Source: Sipunculus nudus (lineage: Eukaryota; Annelida; Sipuncula; Golfingiida; Sipunculidae). From it: a DNA stretch of 64,000 nt. The notes under the pieces were generated by a model, which worked only from the letters and a program-made list of their open reading frames with translations, had not been told where the DNA came from and ran no database searches. The stretch's first letter is position 1. Each line of letters begins with the position of its first letter. The position numbers and the translations under genes were made by a program. Positions 8,987 through 22,095 of this stretch are shown in pieces. Where the stretch lies: the NCBI GenBank assembly GCA_026874595.1, contig CM049307.1, forward strand, positions 78,036,643 through 78,100,642. The letters are read 5' to 3'.

Positions 8987-11407
8987 GAAATAATACTCTG
9001 ACCGTGTGTTTTCTAATGATGAAACTGAAGCATGTGAGCAGTTTGTAAACAAAAGATCTACACTATATTACCATGATCAGTGGCTGACTCCTTGATAAGT
9101 TATTGACAGTTCAGCAGTCGACACGTTTGTTCAATTAAATTATATTTTTTTTCTATTATACCATTTTTGTTCAGTTCTATAAATTTTAACGTCCCCAGTC
9201 AGCTAGTGCAAGGACTTTATGGTGGGGGACGGGGTGGGAGGCGCTGAATGGTGGGAGTTACAACACCTCTGCATATACATATGGGAAATGAAATTAGATT
9301 CAACAGTTTGTACAGGAAGCAGTTGATAAATAATTACTAAATATAAAAAAATGGACAGACGGACAGGTAGACGAACACGACTGATCACTTTATTTCCCAT
9401 TCTCCATAGGCAGAAAAATAATGAACAAAAGATTGCATTAGATCCTCACGTTTTATTTTATCTTTTTTTTTAGGTTTCATGATTTTTATTTTCATACATA
9501 TGCAATTTAACATATATCTAGATATATAAATCAATTAAAAATTCTAAATATCACCATCATTTAACCCTAATTTTGTTCATATAACAGCACATTATCCATA
9601 CTAATGGGTTTATTTTTTTTCGGATCATAGCTTGGTTAAATTATTTAATAGGAAATTGTCTTCTATGAATGTGCCACAATACCACAACATGGCATAGTTT
9701 GGATTACCCTGGAGATGAAACAGCTTTACAAATTTGGATATTCAGTTCAAACAATGACAGACATTCCATTTCACTTGATGTATATTGCTGTGGGGGTGGT
9801 ATGGGGAGTGATTTGAGAATAACTGTTCACATTTGACAGCAAGGGTGCTCCTGAGTGATGCATTTCTTATATATATGCAGGCAATGTTGTATTAAGTTAC
9901 CTCCGGTGACCAGCAGTGGGCTGCTTGGAGCTTGACAATGCAAATGAATAAAATAGAGCGCCCCCCCCCAAAAAAAAAGAAACCAATAACTTGCCCTGTT
10001 TGTGAGCTTTTATTTTCAAATTTCAAATTTTACCACAATAAATCCTTATGTGTACATGCTGTGAAATCATATCCGCAGTGCTTACAGGAATAAATTGTGC
10101 CATGGTCAAAGTTTGAACTAGTATCTTTATACAATTAAATCTTGATTATATAAAATTGTATCCTTGAAAAAAAAATCTCTTACTATAGCAGTTACTATGT
10201 TACTAGAAAAAATATTTTTCTTGCTAATTTGATAAGGTACCTAATTAATGTTTCGGTCCAAAGCGTTTACATTTAAGTAATATTGACCTATTTTAGGCCC
10301 GTTCATAGAAAATATTTAAAGGTATTTTATGAATGTTTATAACTATGGACAAATACAGACGACTGGTTTTGATAATAGGCAGTCATGAAGTGTAACAACA
10401 GGTCGCAATAGTCGCAATAGCACAATTTAGGGTTTGTTAGGAGAAGTAAGAAACATTATGTGCATCCTACTGTTTGTCATTTTTTTATTCGTGATTGCAG
10501 TCAAACGAACAGACAGACAGACGGACGGATGACAGACAATTGATTATAACAATAACGCTGATGACTTAAAGTAAGCTGAACCGAAAAGCGTGATGTATAT
10601 CAACAGATTAGACAGTATTACGGTTTTCTGGAGATCTTTGGTTATTTTTGCCATTTTCAGATAGTGTTGCTCATGATGTCCCTGTAATTCACAGATTGCT
10701 GACTTTTTTTATATGTATACCATAGTGTATTATAGTTCATGAAATAAACTTTATTTCAAAACAACTTGAACAAGTATAAGCATGACGATAACCAAGAGAT
10801 CATTCATACAACTTTTGAACGCTGAAATTAGGTGTAAAAAAAGGTGTTTTCTGCCTGGTCAAGATTTTTAAACTTCCCCCACACAATTGCTTTTGACTTT
10901 TTTTTCTGACATTAAGGCCATACTCAGGAATCAAAATCAGGAGAGTCTGCTTTTGTTGCAATTTGTGTGAGGTTTACCAACTATATCTGGTAAACTGCCC
11001 GTACTATGTAGCCTGATACGAGTTCCGAATCCCTTAATCTGGTATTACTTCACTGCTGATTTCGTCTAACGGACACCTTAAAGAATTCATCGACGATTGG
11101 TGCCTCTGGTTAATCACAATTATCATCATCAGCTAAAGTTTGGTTTCTTATTCACTACGGGTTAATTGCTCTCAAAATGTGTTAACCTGACGCCGGCGTT
11201 CCCTACAGAGGGACCATTACCCCACTGCCGTTTTCTGAAACATTGACCCAAAGGATTAGCCATGTGTCTAAATTATACTTTTGAGTTTGTTTATACCTTG
11301 ATAGAAATGAGGGAAAACCCTCCCGAGAGCTCATGTTGACAGATGTTGGAATGTTTGCTGAAATCTGCGTTTGTGTTGGATCAGGCATTTCTGTTGATCA
11401 GGCATTT
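8987..11407. other. Intergenic, no gene seen
   Basis: AT-rich sequence with no ORF that looks coding on either strand. It holds a C10-A9 run near 9961 and a small 'acagacagacagacggacgg' stretch near 10510 similar to one near 24350. Confidence 0.5.
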
Positions 11408-14400
11408 CTATGGAAGTTCTAAGTATTGTCCCTTCTTTTTGTTCTCCCTTCTTGACACAGGGATTGTGATCATTACAAACATAGCTATAACGTAGTATCC
11501 GCCGGCCAGGTAAAACACCGAGTCATACGAAGTTGTACTGTCCCGGATAAAACCTGGAATACCCAAACATCTGATGATATAATAGTATTGTTTTAAATGC
11601 ATCAAGTATTAACCACTTATCTTTAAAATATACGTATTGGTGATTTTGCGGAACAAATGTAATGCATAAATATTAGTGGTGATAACGATACTGGTAATAC
11701 AACACAAACCAAATAAAATACAGGAAAACGGGACAAATTGTTTTGCTGACCAAAATCTGCGACACTTTAATACCAACTTTTAATTAATTTAACATCACAG
11801 CCACATTTGATTTATTTACAGATTTTTTTTTCCTTCATCCTTTAGCAAAATCATCTTATGTTACACATGATAATTTATGTTTTCACGGCTCCTTTCCCTT
11901 AAGCCGGGTTCATATTGCTCCGATACTGACGTATGCGTTTGTGGGTTTTGTCGAATTAATATGAGTAGCTTCCCCACAAGATTTTTACTCTGCCGTGTGA
12001 CGGAATCAGAATTTCATTTGACATGCAAAAGAATTTTGGACAAAAGAGCGGCCCCGGTTAAGTATGAACACGGGAATCATTTTGATGTCGTCGTTTTTTT
12101 TTTTTTTTTTTTACATTTTAGCCTGGTCCAAAGTCCGATCGGACTTATACCCGCTTTGCTTTAAAATTATATTTGTTGTTGTTAGATTAAAATAACACAG
12201 GCTAATCCATTGGACCCTTGTTAAATAAATGTCGCATGACATCATGTCATATTAAAGGACACTAACACGTGATCATTTGTTTTGCGCAAGTTCTTGTTAC
12301 GCACCCGAGAGAGGTGTAGTCACCATTGACGCCAAACCTATCATCACCAAACTGAGGCCAAATGACCGGGTTATGACGTCAGAACCAAAGAGGTCGTACA
12401 GCGCCACTGGTATCATCACAATATGGCCGCCTGCCAAAACATTACAGCAAACATTCGAGTCGAGCAAACAATGAACTACATGCCCATCGGAACCTAACAG
12501 GCAGTACAGCGTCACAAATATCATCATTATATATAGCCGAATGCCATATACTACATTGGAAACAAACATATGAACTACATATCAGGATCACACAGGTCGT
12601 GTGTCAAGATAATCCGCGATTTCATGAATTCGACGATTAAAAATATATGACCCGTTCATAAATTTACGATACCCTGAGAATAAGATTTGATGGCAGCAGG
12701 GGGCGAATTCATCAAGTCATTGGTATTGTGATGAGTTTTCATCGCACATAACATCGTGTATTTTACTATTCAATAAATAAATGGCGTTTTTATCTACCGG
12801 GCCAGCAGTAGAAGAAGCTTGCTAATAGAAATGGGCGTAATTGCCACTACAAGTAGTAAGTGGTTGTGCATATGAATATCCATGCACGGTAAGTATTTTA
12901 CTACACGAACCTGGTGCAATTGTGCAGAAATAGGAATATTTTATTCCAAATTATATAACTAGTACCCACGTTACTATACTTGTCAGCAACTAGTTAGTAC
13001 TAGATGCCGAACGTGGGTTTATCATTTATTTTGAACTATACTGTCTACATCACGTTTCAATGACAAATATATTTTAACGTAGGAACTCAAAAGATTCTCA
13101 TGACGGTGTGTCAATTTTGATAGTTCTAACGCTATTCAAAAATCACTGAATATCCTTAATTATCCTTTCGAAGAAAACAGCTAAACGTTAACTCACGAAA
13201 TCCTCTGAATGTACACTACCTTAAATATCCACCTACCGCGAAGCCGTAAACAGTAAGAATGATGTACATGGACGTGAGAGTTCTACAAGCTGGCACCAAA
13301 ACGAGGCAGACACCGGTCAAACCAACACTAAGCGTTTGCAGATGCAAGCGCCGCTCTTGCAATAAAGGAATGTTACCTATAACTCCGAATGACATTCTAC
13401 CAATCAGACCTCCGACTCCAGTAAACGAGACGAACCATTTTGTGTCGTCATGTGAAAACCCCATGTCGGTGCCTTTGTCTGGGGCAAAAGCATACGTGAT
13501 CGGAAACCCCATCTGAGCGATAAAAATGGCCGTTGCATATACTGTAAAGTGAACCTCCTTGAAAAGCTTGAAGTCAAATGTTTCTTTCAACATGGTTAAC
13601 ATTTTTCGAAATATACCAGCTTTCTCGTCTAATTCCTTATAATGAGATGATGGCGCCACTTCCTGATTATGGCTCATGACAGAGCTGCTGTTTTGATTTT
13701 TGTTCTTGTGAATTATCTTTTGTTCATTATTGGTTATAGGGTGGACCAATAACCACAACCACGTGCATTGTAGAACTATACCAGCTTTAATCAGCATAGA
13801 CCCCCGCCATGTGTACTTATTGAGGAGAAATCGAGCCAGCGGACTCATAGTGAACACACCAAGAGCTGATCCAGCGTTATTAATGCCAGCAACTAATGAA
13901 CGTCTCTTGTCAAAAAATGTTTGAACAGATACAATGGCTGACAGATACATAAATGCAAAGCCGGTACCTACAATAAATACAAGACATGATTAAAATCTGC
14001 GTGTACTTAATCGAAGAAAATCAATTGTACAAACGAATATGGTTATGCAATGCATATTGGAACTCGTAATTGCTACCATGGGGATGACATTTACACAAAG
14101 CAATGTTATACAGCACTTTTATTATGAAAGTTCTTATAGCAATGTTATGCGAGTATTGGTGTATTTTGTGGTATGGCCTAGTAATTATTATTTCATTTTC
14201 TCTGAGTCTGGTAGAATCAAACTCTATGGACGACATATTTCAGCCAGACAATCCATACATTTATATTATTTTATCTGCTACTAAATTAAATCAAGTGTAA
14301 CGCAAGTCTTGGATCCAAGTTTGTCGTCAATGAATAAGGAACTTCTGCAGTTTCTGATACGTGTGCCGGCAGCCACGTGTAATAACTTTTAAAATGAGCC

Positions 14401-15630
14401 GCAAGATGGCACCTATAGATTAATGGGTGCTCTCGTCTCGTTGCAAATAGTATCACGAATACTAATTCAGTGACTATTAAATGATCATTTGAAATTATGC
14501 CTATTCACTCAGTAAATAAACCTGAACGTACTAATAGACATGTTGATCACCACAATTTAGGATTAGTTATTAATGAAGGCACATACCAACAATCAAGCCG
14601 TAGGCCATGGTGAATACTTCGAGACTCGGGGAAAGATAGGCGATGACGAAGCCTCCAGCAGACACCAGGCCGCCAATGAATCCAGAAAAACGCAGTCCGT
14701 ATACCTTCACGAAGGCACTCGTAAACAATGCTAAGAAATATAAGACGTGTTAATCAGCAATGAACGCTATATATCAATAAGACTGGCCGCCGATGACTGC
14801 GAATGACAAAATCGTCCTGAAAATATTAACAGATCATTAAAATATATGCAAACCTTCATTTCCAAATCGGCATTGCTTGGAAAACATGCAGCAGAATTAT
14901 GAGAATAAAGAAATGTCAAGCAAAATAAAGTGCTTATTTTATAACGTGAAATGTGAAATTAAAAAGTAATGCGGTGAGAAGTATATGTGGTTCCCCTCAA
15001 TACACAAAGAATGGTCATGTGTAAACGGAAATCAGACATATCGCATTTTAATCCATTTTTTTTTAGATTTGGATTAGCTAAGCAACCCAATGACAACACC
15101 TTATTAAAAAAAACATTTATTAAACCATGAAAGATTTGAATCATCCTACCACCAAAATGTGTCATGAAATCCAGTGTTGCTAACGGGAGTGACAGTCTTG
15201 AGACGTCGGCAGAGTAATACGACTTCAAGTCCTGGTAGATAACGCCATAGGAAGACTGTAATCCATCAGTAAGAAAACAAGAGAAAAAGCCGACGGCAAG
15301 AACCACGTAACTGTACCAGGTCTCAATGCTCTCGGTTTCATCATTAGGTTTCGTGTTGCCACAATCCAATTTCCATGTTGGTCCGCCTGTCCCTCGAACC
15401 GCTTTTCCTTTTGTTCCTTTTCCGTCAGAGTCCGATTCTAAATGATCATCAGCCCATTTTCGTTTTAATTCTCCTTGGTTAGTATTTTTATCTGTGGGTG
15501 TTTTTAACAATATTCCTGATCGAAAGGGAGTTAGATCTACTTGACCTCTGGATTTCGTAAGTGCGTTTTTGTCAGTTGCCGAATTATCCTGGTTGAGCAA
15601 CATTTCGGACCATTCGTCACTTCCGGCCAT
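11408..15630 (-). CDS. Monocarboxylate transporter-like protein (SLC16 family), copy 1
   Basis: Five exons on the minus strand, in transcript order: 15630-15150, 14730-14587, 13967-13233, 12430-12305, 11553-11408. Every intron falls after the first base of a codon, and the joined frame is 543 residues, a normal size for this 12-helix major-facilitator family. The cytoplasmic N-terminus (1-103) is hydrophilic. Helix 1 ends with 'TDGLQSSYGVIYQDL' (~121). The loop before helix 5 reads 'FFDKRRSLVAGINNAGS' (~226), matching the SLC16 signature. A charged central loop lies near residues 275-320, with further helices up to ~525. The family moves lactate, pyruvate, ketone bodies or other small molecules across the plasma membrane; the substrate cannot be told. 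Exon 3 must use the weaker donor GTGGAT at 13232, because the nearby GTAGGT would break the frame. A tandem sister lies 6.5 kb away. Non-coding upstream exons are possible. Confidence 0.9.
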
Positions 15631-18600
15631 TTCAGTTTGTTCTTATAACTTAGATTCTACCGTAGCCTCTGTGCCTATGCTGCAAGGTAAACTGGAATGT
15701 GGTCGAATAGGGAAAATATATTTGTAGGTGTTTTTATTTGAAATTAAAAAAAAACCCGTGATCATGAATGGTGTCTTAATGTGCTACCTTAAATAACATT
15801 AATGCGGCCAATAAGAGCCAGCAGTACCTTTTATTGCGGGAGTGCATGTTTAATATTCACGACATAAATAATATATGCATACTGTATTCTTTTGGAATTT
15901 TACATTATTTGTGTTAATCATCAGGAGGTATATATATATATATATATTAATTAAAAAAGGTCCACAGAGAGAGGTTATGTTAAGAACATTATCTTTGGCA
16001 TATTTTCCGAGAAAAATGTGGGGGTGTTGCCCGCCTGATATATTGATAAATCCGGTCAGAAAATCTACCGACATATGCCCGCATAACTTCACATTAATCT
16101 TGAATGCACATAATCGTGAATACACCAGCCATACGAAGGACGGCATTGCAGTTGGCATCCATCAGGTTGCATTGATATCGTTGTAACCGCCCATAATCTA
16201 ATAAGATTATAACATTAGACTATGAACGATGACTTAACAGGAAATAATACATGTAAAGTCACAACTCAAAATGAAAATTCGTCTCATCGCCAACAAATTT
16301 GCTCTCGTCCAGTAACCCGTGCGGCCAGAAAATCAACAAACATGAAAAGGGATTTACCAATATGCCGAGTTGAAACTGAAGTTTTCTCGCTCATGGTTTT
16401 GTTATAATGTATACTAAAAAGCTAAGGATTGATCTGTTCTACGTGACACAGTATTTGTAGGCCATGAGGCATTGTGAAAATGGGGAAATATTTGCATCCC
16501 CATAGAGCCTTAAAGTGCAATATTCTTTAAAGGTTGTAACGACACTCTGACAGCCAGCAGACTTTCGAGGGTTAAAGGGCCGAAATGGCGCTAACATGCA
16601 CATCAAGTGAATTTTACTGGTCATTTTGCCCAGTTCTGTTTTCGTCGTCAGTATATGCAGTATTGTTGTCTTCAATGGTAAAAGACAGTAACCTTGCTAA
16701 AAAATCGGCTGACTCCGGTTCTGTTATCACATGAGTTTTCCGGTCGAATAAGAGAAAACTTTATTACCTCATGGACCGTTATATCATAAAGAAGTTGAAT
16801 AACATTAAATTTCTCTTGTCAAACAACTAATCTTCTTTTATGAAGTCAAGAAAAGAAGTGGCCATGACCTCTTTCCGTCCCCTCTCTCTTTCTCTCTCTC
16901 TCATTATCCCTTTCTTTTTAAATTGACGTTATTTGTTCGACAAATACCTTTTACGTGTATATAAGGCGGTGCGTAGATGATCAAGAATTTCTGGCCGACA
17001 AACAGACGATGGGTCCCGGGATGGTTAAAAGTAACCTGCAGTAGACTTTATTCCCGGAGAGAGTGAATCTGTGGCATGTAATTATACAAATGTAGTTTTA
17101 CAGGTGCTGGGCAGCTGAAAATACAGAGGGCCGAGTCGTTAATGGGAGCAATCTGATTTAATTGATTGTTTCTTGGTTTCACTAACGGATTTCCCCCGTG
17201 ATTATATAGACTTAAGCAAGTCAGGATGATTGACAAACATTAACGGTGTGCCAGTGCTGAAAACATGCCGGTTTAAGTTTATTCTGATTTTGTTGCAATT
17301 GCGGAAAGATACGTTTTAATTCCGTTTGAATTACGGCTTAAATATTATATATTTAAAAACAGCAATATACATGTGTAAATAATAGACACCAACAAGTGCA
17401 TGTAAATTGTATATCCCAAACCGGAGAATAATAATATAAGGTTACACTAATATTTTATTTTCCATCGCAATTTTCGTATGACTCCCCGCTTCGTTTGGTT
17501 GTGACAGTGACAGGGTCCATTGCATCATGCTTTCCCCTAGGTAAGCTTTAAAAAACAGTCTATGAGTATGACTATGTATGGAAATACTTATGTGTAATAT
17601 AAAATAGCAAAAATGTTAGAATTATATTGATTGGTAGAATCTTTTTTTTCCTTATAAAAGGCAATAATATATTTTTGTGGAGTAAAAATACAAGTTTTTA
17701 AAATAAAGGAAAATAGGGCTCAGAGATTATGTTTATTCGATATACCCCATACATCGGTATGGGTCACTTTAACTTTAATCACATCAGTTAAGAGCACCTG
17801 CACGTCCTCCGGGCCAGACTGGCTAATTAGTAATTTGTTAGTTTAATCGTGCACCAGCGGCAGCACACTACTATACTAGAGATAAACTGTAAATAAGATT
17901 CTTATCCTATTAGATAAAAGAGAAACGATCGAAACCCGTTTTTTTTTAATTTATGGTTCACCGTTTCAGAGGATGGTGCATTGATGTACATGGCATGGTA
18001 TAATAATATTACATCGACCATGGGCTGTCATGTCATATTTATGCACGCTTACATCTTTCTCACCACTTCTCCTGACTGTTTATTTTTTAAAAGAAAATTA
18101 GCGGAAAGAAAGAGAGAAAAAATGGTTAACGTATGAAACATCGGACGCTGCTGCCTTACAGTTTGTGCCTTACGTGCATCTTCCGACCAAGGAACCTGCC
18201 GGTTTTCATTCACACCTTGTAAATGTGGCGATGGCTCGGAGTAAGACGGATCTGCCTATCACTCATAAACACCGTGACGAATGTTGAGCGGGGAAAGCTT
18301 ATTTTCATGGAATAAATTACATGTCTGGAATAAAATTATAAGTCTCGAACAAAATTACAAGTCTTCAGGCAAGTCGGCGTGTGGCCAACAGTTGCATGAT
18401 CTTTGCTGGACTCACGAAGAGGTCCCCATTAACTAAATGCAACTGAAATATTACTTTACTAATATGAAATATAATTATTATTATCAATGTTTAATAAATA
18501 ATGAAGGGGCAACTGCTTAGAAGGGACCCGTAGCAATTAGCAGAGTAGAGCAAATCGAACCTAAATCAAATGGACCCCTAGTCATCAGGTATCCCGCAGC

Positions 18601-19829
18601 TGTGGTCTAGGGAGAGCCAGTCAGCAATGGGACTCAACTGTACACTGACCAGTGACTGGCAGCCAGGGGAGACTGGTCTTGATGAAGCAGTCGGTAATTG
18701 CGTCCTGTGTACCAGCTAATATCTTGAACCTGAATGTAAATCATTCATTCCCAGCCATGCCTGGTTCCCTGCAATATCATGACGGGTTATATATTCGTAG
18801 CTTTACCCATGGAAAGGCATAAGGAGTTTTAGCTAAACATCAAGTGAATAATCAATGGAAGCATTCACCCTTGAGGGGCAACAGGCATAAATAAAAATCT
18901 AAAATAATGACCGATCTGTAGTCAGCCAATATTCAACCACAGGGCTTAATTTGCTTCACCTGCATTTGGTGTACTCACTGCTACCTGTGCATAATGACTG
19001 ATTATATGATCATCTGCACAGTACACCAAAAAAGCACTCATGACAGTAAATATATTATTTGCTTACCGCCATATAACACGAAGTTTGGATTTACCAGCGG
19101 GCTTATGACCTGAACAACACGGTGAGCGAGTAACAGTGCGTACCCTATATAAAATTGATAATAAGAAGTCTGTCGTATATTCCGGTATCATCTGCTGACA
19201 TAAGTGGCAGTACCTGGGCACGACACTAGCAGGAACATAACGCACTCCAAGAGGACTATATTAAAAAAAAAAAAAAACTGAAGAATGATTTTCTAGAGAC
19301 AGAAGGTGACTATAGAACGCGTGCTACATGAGGGAGATATACCTGATGGGGATAGAGAAAAAATGTGGTGTAGATTGTTTTAGCTCAGCCGACTGAAAGT
19401 CAAGTGAGAGATTGGAATGGCGCTTTGTCCGTTGTCCTCCCGTCCGTTAGTAAGACACAAATCGTACCCGTTGACCCTAAACTTCTAACTGATAATTAAG
19501 GAAGGTAAATGGAAAACTGGAAATCTAAAATTAGGTCACTCCGACCTTAATTTTCTAGAGGGCTATGGGGCCTCTTTGTACCCTCCAGGATAGTTTTAAA
19601 AATGATAGAAAACCTCAGGTATATTGATATTTAATGCATTCATCACAACGATCAGTTATTGATAAAAATTAAACATCAACACGGGAATTTCAAAAGAATA
19701 TCCATATTTTATGTAAATTGATTACATAAAAATGTATATAAACAATTATGATAATTATTAAGCTAAGGGACAATTTGACATTTAAATATGCATTGCACGG
19801 TACAAAATAACATTTTTATCAAGTTATTA
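15631..19829. other. Intergenic between the two transporter genes, part 1
   Basis: No supported gene. Contents are a (TA)n run at 15929-15947, a CT-rich run at 16879-16903, and short degenerate repeats of 'tctggaataaaattataagt' type at 18322-18362. Short ORFs on both strands look random. Confidence 0.45.
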
Positions 19830-20482
19830 GCCCCATTTACACACGTTTTTCTGGAGCGCTCCACATCGTTTAGCGCGCGCCAAGTCCAAAAAACGCGCCA
19901 GATTTCGAGAATTTTTGGTCTGGAACGCGCTACATTTTGACCACCGGTTTGTGTCGGTTCCAGATTCTAGCGGCTATTCTTGGGCTATTTTCACTTTCTC
20001 GACTTCTTGATAAAATTACACCCACGAATCGGGAAGGGGCTGTGCCTTTACATGTGCAGGGAACTTTTCAATTGTCAATTTGGGGTTTATAACGTAACGT
20101 CACACTAGCCCAATTAACACTACAAAAATGCGGCGCGCGCTAGACCGGTCCAGAACAATGTGGAGCGGGCTATATGTTAACTTGCGTTCACACTGTGACG
20201 GACCAAATGACCATGTAGATCGAGCTATCCTGTCAAGTTACGGCCGCATTGCACTTGGCCCGGACTAGAATCTCCATTGCGTTTACACGCAGATAATACT
20301 GCAATCTAGCATGGTCTAGATTTGATTCCCCCTTGCTCGCATGGGTAAATCCCAGTCACATGACAGCCGAGTTTTGCTGGAGCGCGCTCCAGACCGAAAA
20401 TCCTCGAAATCTGGCGCGTTTGGGGGACATGGCGCGCGCTAAACGATGCAGAGCGCTCAAGAAAAACGTGTGTAAATGGGGC
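19830..20482. mobile_element. MITE-like non-autonomous DNA transposon with ~100-bp terminal inverted repeats
   Basis: The sequence starts 'gccccatttacacacgtttt' at 19830, and the exact reverse complement of those 20 bases ends at 20482. Matching continues inward for about 100 bp per side at roughly 90% identity (19830-19930 against 20380-20482). The element is 653 bp, has no ORF, and is much richer in CG ('agcgcgcgcc', 'aacgcgccag') than its surroundings. The interior repeats parts of the same theme, such as 'gcggcgcgcgctagaccggt' near 20130. No clear target-site duplication is visible; TTA on the left faces TTT on the right, so the superfamily cannot be fixed. The mobilising transposase is not in this window. 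Confidence 0.85.
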
Positions 20483-22095
20483 TTTTGTTAACCTGGCTTG
20501 TTTTGTCCCGGTCCAGAGTTTCTTGTCGGTGCTTGTAGATTTCATTGTCGATTTCAACAACAAGGCCAGTACGACTCGACCAATATGGGTTTGATCGGGA
20601 AAAAATATGGTCCTCCTCTATTTATTATACCCTTGCAATCGACTAAATTTGAAGATCCAAAAAAAAAACATTTAAATAAATTAGACTAAATTTATGTTAA
20701 TGTAATCACCTACTCCAAAATAATCAAATCGTTTCGTGAATATTTGGCTTCATTCTGAACAAACGTGGTGACTATTGCACTTTTTAAAAAGCATCTTGAT
20801 TTATTTCACATGCTATATATGTAACTTGGGTAACTAAGTATTTTAAACAAATGTAACATTTGATTTACTATTTAACTATCCATGTTAATACAAAATTATC
20901 GTGAAAAATGGAGTCGACATAATGCCAGATGGTCAGTGTATAGTATAGTTTTGAAGAGTGTCTGTAACCCAGGTGTGAAAAGACAACATCAAATAAGGCA
21001 ATAAATCCTGATGTCCCAATGTCAAGTATTTATGATAAATTGCTATATATGTAGTTACCAATTTAACAGTCGTGTCGACTTTTAACGCTGCCTTGTCAAA
21101 CACGGTAATGCATTGTGTCCCATGTGCCGACTGTAGCGACACCTGGGACATGATGATGCATCCAATCCGTTATTCAAGAGGTGTGCTCAAAACAAATATA
21201 AGCAAATGCAATAATGCACAGCATGAAATATTTTATTGGAATACTCATATTGTTTTGATAGTATAATAATACAGTATCTGCTATGTCTACAAAAAATCAC
21301 TCTAGCAATGCAATAAAATTTACCTGATGTTGTAAAGCGTGCCGATTATTTTAAATGTTTAATCTCTTTAAAAACTTTTCTTGATGTTGTTCGTTTTACT
21401 TTAGCGTTTATGCATTTTATTGTACAGCAATTTAGTATTTTGATAATGATAATAATAATGATAATAATAGTTATAATAATAAGTATACTAATAATGAAAA
21501 TAATTATTATCATCATTTTCTTAGTGCTTTATTGTGTTTATTTGGTGAAACACAACACGTGAAGAAGACATCCTAATAAAGTAGTGTGGATTGCAAACGT
21601 AGAATTAACAGTTTTCACTTATATGAGTTGGCATGATTAAAGCTAACCGCGAGATAATAAAAATCGTCTAATAGTGTATCATCTAAACACTAGATGGTGC
21701 TGAAAAGCAAAAGCTTCAATTGGTAAATAACAACGGTCGTGTCCCCAAGTATTTCATTTAAATTTGAGAAATGGGTATGTTAAGTGAATGTAGATCATAT
21801 GCTAAGACAAGGTTACTTTTTATATCATTATCTACAATGGAGTGAATATTTCGTCCGTCCTCAATTGCTTCCTACAGGACTTAAACGTACGTGTTTGACA
21901 AATAACGGATAAGATATATGCAATTTCGCATAAGGTTAGCATAAAAAATTGATATTTGCTCGCACACATTTCTATTTTCATTCAAATGAGAAAATTTCCT
22001 GCATTCCTGGTTATATTTTTTTCTAGGTTTCCAAATGACTATACAGGATATTATGAGATTCTTTTAATAAACACGCTGCACATCCTCATAAACAG
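20483..22095. other. Intergenic between the transporter genes, part 2
   Basis: No gene is supported. An ATA/ATG-rich degenerate microsatellite occupies about 21437-21518. Confidence 0.45.

Noticed and set aside
13229-13240. Use of the GTAGGT donor at the end of exon 3 of transporter copy 1
   Set aside because: It would end the exon in phase 0, whereas exon 4 needs phase 1. The weaker GTGGAT four bases on keeps the frame and matches copy 2.
13259-13516. Plus-strand ORFs inside the transporter exons (also 24811-25163)
   Set aside because: They are shadows of the conserved minus-strand coding exons.
20306-20563. Minus-strand ORF across the right end of the MITE
   Set aside because: It is produced by the CG-rich terminal repeat and has no similarity to any family.
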